64,000 bases of DNA, taken from assembly GCF_030696805.1 (NCBI RefSeq), contig NZ_JAUYRO010000092.1, positions 1 through 64,000 of the forward strand. The letters are read 5' to 3'. The notes beneath the pieces are model-generated. The model was given only the letters and a program-made list of their open reading frames with translations. It was not told where the DNA came from and searched no databases. Shown in pieces: positions 57,479-64,000 of this stretch. The stretch comes from Methyloversatilis sp. (GTDB lineage: Bacteria; Pseudomonadota; Gammaproteobacteria; Burkholderiales; Rhodocyclaceae). The first letter of the stretch is position 1; every line of letters starts with the position of its first letter. The translations under genes were made by a program, and so were the position numbers.

Positions 57479-57958
57479 TTGAAGACGTCCCTCCCCGCGC
57501 TGCTTCTGAGCACATTGCTGTTCGGTGGCTGCGCCACGATCACATCCAATGAAATGCAGTCCGTCACACTCAATACGCTCACCTCGAACGGCGACAGGGT
57601 CGAACAGACCCGGTGCACGCTGAAGAACGACAAGGGCAGCTGGACCGCCACGGCACCCGGCAACGTCATGGTTCGCCGCTCGGCCGAAGACCTCAATGTG
57701 GAATGCAAGAAGGAAGGCATGAGCGACGGATTCCTGCGCGCGATCTCCCGTTCGGCCGGCGGCATGTGGGGCAACATCATCCTCGGCGGTGGTATCGGCG
57801 CCATCATCGACCACAACAAGGGCACGGGGTACAACTACCCGAACGATCTTCCGGTGCGCATGGGTGAGTCGGTAACGGTTGATCGCCGCGATGAGAAGAA
57901 TCCGAACGCGCAGGACACGACTGGACCGACTGCGGAGAACTCTTCTGTACGCTACTGA
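57479..57958 (+). CDS. Predicted lipoprotein of unknown function
   Basis: TTG start; lipobox LLFGGC; hydrophobic glycine-rich segment GGMWGNIILGGGIGAIID. Confidence 0.75.
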   Translation: MKTSLPALLLSTLLFGGCATITSNEMQSVTLNTLTSNGDRVEQTRCTLKNDKGSWTATAPGNVMVRRSAEDLNVECKKEGMSDGFLRAISRSAGGMWGNIILGGGIGAIIDHNKGTGYNYPNDLPVRMGESVTVDRRDEKNPNAQDTTGPTAENSSVRY

Positions 57959-58201
57959 CATGACACCAGGACCTGTTTCTTCGTCGAAGTTCCTCCCGGA
58001 AAGCACGCACTGCCAACGATTTCCGGGACTACCGATAGCTCGTCTATCGACACGCCCGCAGGCAAGCTTCACTACGTCTGGCGAGAAGTGAAGATGGGCG
58101 TGCTGTACGCACGCATTCGTCCGCACCTCGCCACCGAGAAGGCTGGTCGCAAGGTCGTGCCCGAGTCGAGCCTGGCGAACGGCGTCGGCCCCGAGTGCTG
58201 A
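57959..58201 (+). pseudogene. Remnant resembling the C-terminal half of a DUF2846-type lipoprotein, in frame after the preceding stop
   Basis: Translation by eye: HDTRTCFFVEVPPGKHALPTISGTTDSSSIDTPAGKLHYVWREVKMGVLYARIRPHLATEKAGRKVVPESSLANGVGPEC*; no start codon before the late internal GTG/ATG. Confidence 0.6.
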
Positions 58202-58279
58202 TCCGGCGAAACCCCGGGGGCGACGCCCCCGGCGTTGGCGGCGTATTCTTGGTACATCACCCTGCAAGCACCGCCACCC

Positions 58280-59458
58280 ATGCCCAGCGACAAGAACGCA
58301 CGCCTCGCCACCCGCGCGATCCACGGCCACACCGCCGACGACGCCTACGGCAGCCCCTACCCGCCGATCTACAACACCACCACCTTCGGGTTCGATTCGA
58401 CGGCCGACCTGCTCGACGTGATCGACGGCCGCACGCGCGGCGGGCTGTATACGCGTTACGGGCTGAACCCGACGATCTACGCGCTCGAAGAGACCCTCGC
58501 AGGCCTGGAATCGGCCGAGGCCGCGTGGGTGTTTTCATCCGGCATGGCGGCGCTGAGCGCGCTGTTCCTGACACACGGCCGCGCGGGCATCGTCTGCGTC
58601 GGTGACGCCTACGGCGGCACGCTGGAACTGCTGGAGCAGCAACTTCCCGGCCTCGGGCTGCGCACGCATTGCATACTCGGCAACGAACCGGACAAGCTGG
58701 ACGCCCTGCTGGCCGATGGCGTGAAGCTGGTGTTCTTCGAAACGCCGACCAATCCGACGCTGGACATCGTCGATATCCGCGCCATGGCCAGCAAGGCGCA
58801 TGCGCACGGCGCGCTGGCCGCCATCGACAACACCTTCGCCTCGCCGGTGAACCAGCGTCCGCTGGAACTGGGTGCAGACCTCGTCATGCACAGCGCGACC
58901 AAATATCTGGGCGGTCACAGCGATCTCACCGCTGGCGCGCTGATGGGCAGCAAGGCGCTGCTCGAACCGGTGTGGGCCTGGCGCAAGAATCTCGGCACCG
59001 TGCCGGCGCCGGAAACCGCCGCGCTGCTGTCGCGCAGCCTGCGTACGCTGGTCGTGCGCGTGCGTCAGCACAACGCCAATGCGCAGGCGGTGGCCGAGGC
59101 CATGGCGCGTCACCCGAAGATCGCTCGCGTGCACTACCCCGGCCTGCCGGACGCGCCCGGCCACCTGCTTGCAAAGGCGCAGATGGACGGCTTCGGCGGC
59201 ATGCTGAGCATCGTGGTGCGCGGCGACGGCGGCGAAGCCACCCGCGTCGCCGACCGCCTGCGCCTGATCAGGCTGGCGCCCAGCCTGGGCGGCGTCGAAA
59301 GCCTGGTCACCCAGCCCTGCACCACCACCCATCACGGCCTTACGCCGCAAGAGCGCGCACGACGCGGCATTCCGGACGCGATGCTGCGGCTGTCCATCGG
59401 CATCGAAGACGCCGATGACCTGATCGCGGATCTGCAGCAGGCGCTGGGCGACGCTTAG
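58280..59458 (+). CDS. Trans-sulfuration family PLP enzyme (cystathionine/methionine gamma-lyase type)
   Basis: RLATRAIHGHTADDAYGSPYPPIYNTTTFGF; MHSATKYLGGHSDLTAGALMG (PLP lysine); LVTQPCTTTHHGL. Confidence 0.92.
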   Translation: MPSDKNARLATRAIHGHTADDAYGSPYPPIYNTTTFGFDSTADLLDVIDGRTRGGLYTRYGLNPTIYALEETLAGLESAEAAWVFSSGMAALSALFLTHGRAGIVCVGDAYGGTLELLEQQLPGLGLRTHCILGNEPDKLDALLADGVKLVFFETPTNPTLDIVDIRAMASKAHAHGALAAIDNTFASPVNQRPLELGADLVMHSATKYLGGHSDLTAGALMGSKALLEPVWAWRKNLGTVPAPETAALLSRSLRTLVVRVRQHNANAQAVAEAMARHPKIARVHYPGLPDAPGHLLAKAQMDGFGGMLSIVVRGDGGEATRVADRLRLIRLAPSLGGVESLVTQPCTTTHHGLTPQERARRGIPDAMLRLSIGIEDADDLIADLQQALGDA

Positions 59459-59489
59459 CGAGGACGCTGACGCCCGCGCGTGACTCGCC

Positions 59490-61040
59490 CTAGAACCCGA
59501 AGCCCATCTGACCGCCGTCATCGGCCTTCGCCTTTCGACGCCGCTTCACGCCTTCTCTGTCGGGGTTTCGGCTGCCGTGCTGCACGAAGACGCGACGCGC
59601 CTCGGCACCCGCTTCCGGCAGGCGGCGAACCGCCCACACCGCGTCGCGCGCCGCGCGGGCAGCAGCGAGGTGCTCGACCACCGGCGCCGGATAGTCGTGA
59701 CCGATCAGGCACCCGGCCCGCATCTGCTCGTTTGCTGTCATGCGCCAGGGTTCGGCCAGAAATTCGAGCGGCACGCGCGCCAGTTCGGGCAACCAGCGGC
59801 GCACAAAAATGCCTTTCGGGTCCTGATCGATCTGCTGCTTGACCGGGTTGTAGATGCGCAGGGTGTTGATGCCGGTCACGCCGGACTGCATCTGCACCTG
59901 CGGGTAATGAATGCCGGGTTCGTAGTCGGTGAACAGGCGCGCCAGATGCAACGCCGGCTCCCGCCAGTGGTTCCAGAGCTGATAGGACGAAAACGCGATC
60001 AGCATCGCGCGCATGCGGAAATTGATCCAGCCGGTCGCATCGAGCGAGCGCATGCACGCATCAATGAAGGGGTAACCGGTTTCGCCGCGACACCAGGCAG
60101 CGTGGCGCGACACCGAAAAGTCGGTCTCGCGCAGCCCTTCGTAAAGACGATTCACCGGGCGGGTTTCGATGTCCGGCTCAGACTCCAGCTTCTGGATGAA
60201 GTGACAGTGCCAGTGCAGCCGGCTTTCGAATGACTTGAGCCCGGCCAGCGCCGCCGCCCCCTGCGGAACGTGTGCACGCGCCAGGCAGTTGGAACGCGCA
60301 CGCCACACCGCATGCACCACCTCGCGCAGCGACACGATGCCCAGGGCCAGATGCGGCGACAGGCGCGAACAATCGTCGCCGGCCGACAGCGGGCTGGACA
60401 TGCCGCGCCGGTAGCGCAGCACGCGCTCATCGAGAAACCGGTCGAGTTCGTTCAGCGCCAGCGCCCTGCCCGCACGCTGACGCCTTTCGATATCGCGCGT
60501 CAGCAAACCGATCGCCGCGCCATCCGGCGGCACCACGCTCACCATGCCGACCACCCGCGCCGGCGTGATGCGCGGCGGCGGGCCGGCCGGTGCCGGGCGC
60601 ATGACCGACATCCAGTGCCCGGACCACTCGTCGCGATCGCGCAGACGCCTGACTACCGCACCATTCGGAAACTCGCGCCACGCCACGCCCTGCCCGCGGC
60701 ACCACGCGGCCACTGCACGGTCTCTGGCAAAGCTTGACGCATTGCCGGTTTCTTCATGGCTCCACAGGCCATCGATGCGCTGCCGGCGATGCAGCGCATC
60801 GAACACATCAGGCAGCGCCCCGCGCAATCGAAGCAGACGCAGGCCGATGCCCTCGAGCGCCGCGTCAAGATCGTCGAGTGCCTCATTCAGGAATCCGAGA
60901 TGGCGGGCGTCAGCGTCGGGTGCTCCCAGCAGTTCATCTTCATAGACATACAGGGCGAGCACCGGGCCGGCCAGCGCCGCCGCGCGCAGCGGCGCGTGAT
61001 CGGTGATGCGCAGGTCGCGCTTGAACCAGACGACCTGCAT
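59490..61040 (-). CDS. Cryptochrome/photolyase family protein (deoxyribodipyrimidine photolyase-like)
   Basis: N-terminal MQVVWFKRDLRITDHAPLRAAA; FAD region ESRLHWHCHFIQKLESEPDIETR...WCRGETGYPFIDACMRSLDATGWINFRMRAMLIAF. Confidence 0.93.
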   Translation of the reverse strand: MQVVWFKRDLRITDHAPLRAAALAGPVLALYVYEDELLGAPDADARHLGFLNEALDDLDAALEGIGLRLLRLRGALPDVFDALHRRQRIDGLWSHEETGNASSFARDRAVAAWCRGQGVAWREFPNGAVVRRLRDRDEWSGHWMSVMRPAPAGPPPRITPARVVGMVSVVPPDGAAIGLLTRDIERRQRAGRALALNELDRFLDERVLRYRRGMSSPLSAGDDCSRLSPHLALGIVSLREVVHAVWRARSNCLARAHVPQGAAALAGLKSFESRLHWHCHFIQKLESEPDIETRPVNRLYEGLRETDFSVSRHAAWCRGETGYPFIDACMRSLDATGWINFRMRAMLIAFSSYQLWNHWREPALHLARLFTDYEPGIHYPQVQMQSGVTGINTLRIYNPVKQQIDQDPKGIFVRRWLPELARVPLEFLAEPWRMTANEQMRAGCLIGHDYPAPVVEHLAAARAARDAVWAVRRLPEAGAEARRVFVQHGSRNPDREGVKRRRKAKADDGGQMGFGF

Positions 61041-61047
61041 TGCCGGT

Positions 61048-61503
61048 TCAGGGCAGTGCCAGCGCCGACGCGGCGAGGCAGATCGTGACGATGACGCTGA
61101 GCAGCGTGCGCAGCTGCAGGTACCAGGGTTCGAGCGTCAGCGCGCGCGCGAGTCGCACGTCCATCCACCAGCAGGCGGGCACCGCCGCGCACAGCAGCCA
61201 GAAGCCGGTACCCAGCGGTACAAGCAGCGCCAGCCACGCCAGCAGCGAGGGCAGCACGCCCCAGCCGAGCGCCTGCCAGAGCGCGGTGCGGTCGAGCGTG
61301 GGGTCGCGCATCGCAAGCCCCCAGTGCAGCGCACCGATGAAGCTGACGATGGTGGCCGCGTAGGCCAGCTGGGCGAGCGCCACCCAGCCGCGCGGCGCAG
61401 CGTCGACATACATCGCGACGGTCAGGCCGACGAACGGGATCAGTCCGGCCAGACCCAGCACCCGGGCCGGCGCGCGCGCCAGCGGATTCAGAACGGTAGT
61501 CAC
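61048..61503 (-). CDS. DUF3429 family membrane protein
   Basis: Four hydrophobic helices; LGLAGLIPFVGLTVAMYV...AATIVSFIGALHWGLAM. Confidence 0.8.
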   Translation of the reverse strand: MTTVLNPLARAPARVLGLAGLIPFVGLTVAMYVDAAPRGWVALAQLAYAATIVSFIGALHWGLAMRDPTLDRTALWQALGWGVLPSLLAWLALLVPLGTGFWLLCAAVPACWWMDVRLARALTLEPWYLQLRTLLSVIVTICLAASALALP

Positions 61504-61508
61504 AGGCG

Positions 61509-62696
61509 TCAGCGGTGCCAGGGCCGACCCACCTCGGCTTTGGGCGCCACGCTTTGCCAGAAGCGCGTAAACGACGGCATGGCACGCGGCGGGTCGTCGA
61601 ACTGCCGTGCCACCGGTTCAGCCAGCATGCCCGCTTCGGCGATCGCCTCACGATAGCCCGGGTTGTGCGTCTGCATGGTCATCAGGCGCACACCGCCGAG
61701 CTGCCGATGCAGGGTCTTCGCGTCGCCGACGACGATGCCGTCGCAGGCCTCGCGCATGCGGGCCAGCACGAACTGCCAGCGCCCCTCGTTCCACGCGAAG
61801 CGCTCGTGGAACGACGGCTCGATCCAGCCGATCACCCGTCCCTGCGGGGGACAGCCGAGCGACCACGGGTGCATCAGCCACACTTCTTCATCCTGCGGCA
61901 TCGACCAGTTGTCGGGATCCAGCACGGCACCGACCGGCGGCTCGTCGATCGCTTCGGCACGCAGACTGTGCGGGCCACAATCGCCGCCGTGCCGGGCATG
62001 CTGGTCGAGGATGTCGTATCCGGCATCAAGCACCGTATCGCGACTGGCCCACTGCGGTGCGTAGCGCTCGACGTTTTCCGCGTTGAACAGATAGGGCTTG
62101 CCGGTCAGCGTGCCGGCCACCCACTGCCAGGACAGCGTGTTGGAGGCCAGATCGCCATCGAGCAGATGGCGATACATCCACATCGCCCCGGCGCGCCAGT
62201 CGGTCTTGCGCAGATGCACGACATAACTGGCCAGCCACATCCGCGCGTGGTTGTGCAGATAGCCCGTGTGATACAGCGTACGCACCGCCTGATCGATCAC
62301 CGGCACACCGGTGCGCCCCTGGACGACATCCTGCGGCATGGCCGGCGCGTACTGCGCAGCAGGCGGCGGGCGGCGCGACTCGAAAATATCGTCGCCCCAA
62401 TGCCGCCACAGGTGATGGAAATACTCGCGCCACGCGAGTTCGAACACGATCTTGTCTTCCGGCGCCAGCACACAGCGCTGCGACAAACGCTCGATTACCT
62501 GCGGCACATCGACGAAGCCGTGTGTCAGGTAGGGTGACACGCGGCTCACCGCGCCATCGATATGGTTGCGCGTACGGGCGTACGTCAGGGGCTGGATCGC
62601 ATCAATGCGCGCCAGCGCCGCGGCGACGGTCGCCGGAAAATCGCCGACGCCGCCGGTGGCGTCGGCAAAGTGAGGGTCGGAAAACAAGTCTGTCAT
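61509..62696 (-). CDS. Photolyase-like FAD-binding domain protein lacking the N-terminal antenna domain, with an extra C-terminal domain
   Basis: RTRNHIDGAVSRVSPYLTHGF, GVPVIDQAVRTLYHTGYLHNHARMWLASYVVHLRKTDWRAGAMWMYRHLLDGDLASNTLSWQWVAGTLTGKPYLFNAENVERYAP begin near residue 40; an uncharacterised ~170-aa tail follows. Confidence 0.85.
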   Translation of the reverse strand: MTDLFSDPHFADATGGVGDFPATVAAALARIDAIQPLTYARTRNHIDGAVSRVSPYLTHGFVDVPQVIERLSQRCVLAPEDKIVFELAWREYFHHLWRHWGDDIFESRRPPPAAQYAPAMPQDVVQGRTGVPVIDQAVRTLYHTGYLHNHARMWLASYVVHLRKTDWRAGAMWMYRHLLDGDLASNTLSWQWVAGTLTGKPYLFNAENVERYAPQWASRDTVLDAGYDILDQHARHGGDCGPHSLRAEAIDEPPVGAVLDPDNWSMPQDEEVWLMHPWSLGCPPQGRVIGWIEPSFHERFAWNEGRWQFVLARMREACDGIVVGDAKTLHRQLGGVRLMTMQTHNPGYREAIAEAGMLAEPVARQFDDPPRAMPSFTRFWQSVAPKAEVGRPWHR

Positions 62697-62806
62697 GTCG
62701 TGTCGGTCACCAGTGGCTGCTAAGGACACAGACCCGAACACACAGCAAAAAATCCCGCGGTCGCAGGGCAAACTCCGACGACGGCCGGCAGGAAACGGCT
62801 CGAAGA

Positions 62807-63745
62807 CTATCGGCTGACCAGCGCGAGCATCAGCGGCGTCGTCACCGCGGCGAGCGCGGTCGACATCAGCAGGCTGCCGGCCACCGGGCCCTGCATGACC
62901 TGGAACTGGCGCGACATCAGATAGACGTTGGCGCCGACCGACAGCGAGGCGAGCAGCACGACGGTGCGCGTTTCGGTTTCGGGCAGGCCCAGCGCGACGG
63001 CCAGCGCCCAGACAATCAACGGATGCAGGCCCAGCTTGAGCACGCTGATCGACGCGCTCTGTCGCCAGTGCGAGCGCACGCCGAATTCAGCCAGCCCCAT
63101 GCCAAGCGCAATCAGCGACAGCGGCAGCGCGGCGTCAGCCAGTAGTTTCAGCGGCTCATCGATCAGCCCGGGCAGCGTCAGTCCGCTCAAACCGAACAGC
63201 GTGCCGGCGAGAATCGCGGCCACCAGCGGGTTGGTCAGCACACCGCGCGCCGTCTTGCCGAATCCAGCCAGGGTCAGCGCACCGTGGCGCGCCCACTCTA
63301 CCGATACGGTGACCAGGGTCCACAGGATCAGGGCGTTGAACACCACCACAAGCGCCGCCGACGGCATGGCCGACTCGCCGAGCAGCGTGTGCGTCAGCGG
63401 CAAGCCCAGCAGCACATTGTTGGAAAACACGCCTCCCAGCGCAAACAGCGACTGCGACACGCCGTCGAGACTGAACAGCCGCGCCGACACGAGGCGGCCG
63501 ATCACGAACACGATCAGGCAGGCACCGAAGAAAGCGATCAGCAGGCGCGCATCGACGGGCGGCAGGCCGGCAAAGCCACTCATCAGGCGAAACAGCATCG
63601 CCGGCAGTGCAATCGTGAACACGAATTTCGCCAGCGCATCGGCGCCGGCCTTGTTCCAGCCGCCCCATCTCATGATGGCGTAGCCGACGAACACCAGCAC
63701 GAACAGCGGCGCCGCCAGCAGGATCTGTTGCAGGGCCGGATTCAT
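62807..63745 (-). CDS. AEC (auxin efflux carrier) family transporter
   Basis: About 10 hydrophobic helices; FALGGVFSNNVLLGLPLTHTLLGE; SVGANVYLMSRQFQVMQGPVAGSLLMSTALAAVTTPL. Confidence 0.9.
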   Translation of the reverse strand: MNPALQQILLAAPLFVLVFVGYAIMRWGGWNKAGADALAKFVFTIALPAMLFRLMSGFAGLPPVDARLLIAFFGACLIVFVIGRLVSARLFSLDGVSQSLFALGGVFSNNVLLGLPLTHTLLGESAMPSAALVVVFNALILWTLVTVSVEWARHGALTLAGFGKTARGVLTNPLVAAILAGTLFGLSGLTLPGLIDEPLKLLADAALPLSLIALGMGLAEFGVRSHWRQSASISVLKLGLHPLIVWALAVALGLPETETRTVVLLASLSVGANVYLMSRQFQVMQGPVAGSLLMSTALAAVTTPLMLALVSR

Positions 63746-64000
63746 GGAACTGCCGCACGGCGGCCTGAGCGCCTTGCGGAATGCGGAAAACGGGGGACTT
63801 CGGACACGTGGGCGGGCGGCGAGCGAAGGATGAACGACGCGCAGGATAGCAGCGGGCGCCGATCCCGACAGCGCGACCGGCGTTCAAGAGTGCCGCGTGC
63901 ACTGCCGTTAGAACCCACTAACCAGTCTATTCGAGCGTCCTTCATGCCCCAAGCAACATCAGCAGTGGTAGCGGAGGCCGAAACGTCCCGCGGTGCCGAC

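Noticed and set aside
63746-64000. Right-edge non-coding sequence as an RNA gene
   Set aside because: No tRNA cloverleaf or other recognisable RNA motif found by eye; edge truncation prevents judgement.

Overview
GC-rich, gene-dense 64 kb chromosomal segment, most likely from a betaproteobacterium (Rhodocyclales-like; this is inferred from gene content and order, not from a search). The window is mostly housekeeping DNA. Blocks, left to right: a ~100-bp tandem array of REP-like palindromes (1-328); gamma carbonic anhydrase, SIMPL and NlpC/P60 genes; ftsB-eno-kdsA-pyrG; a full ISC Fe-S operon (iscR, a second NifS-like desulfurase, iscS, iscU, iscA, hscB, hscA, fdx, iscX) next to cysE and trmJ; suhB; a vapBC-type pair; mutS; a Trp-rich membrane protein; a GGDEF/EAL protein; modABC with a divergent modE; spoVR-yeaH-prkA; a stand-alone dnaE2 with a consensus LexA box; a SulP-STAS-cNMP fusion; an AI-2E family protein with a cNMP-binding protein; an MFS transporter; a large TCA block (gntR-sdhCDAB-sdhE-gltA-odhAB-lpd-zapE, with mdh divergent); a CoA-ester lyase; a class III cyclase-FHA fusion; a lipoprotein followed in frame by a DUF2846-like remnant; a trans-sulfuration PLP enzyme; and a photolyase / DUF3429 / photolyase-like cluster. 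I found no prophage, CRISPR array, transposase, rRNA or tRNA. The most interesting items are: the photolyase-like protein with no N-terminal antenna domain and an extra C-terminal alpha/beta-looking segment (61509-62696); the LexA box on an orphan dnaE2; the nested inverted repeat between odhB and lpd; the tandem 28-bp IscR-like sites overlapping the cysE stop codon; the DUF2846-like remnant; and the Trp-rich orphan membrane protein. I did not find a clear, wholly new multi-gene system. Domain calls were made by eye from motifs, without any database search.
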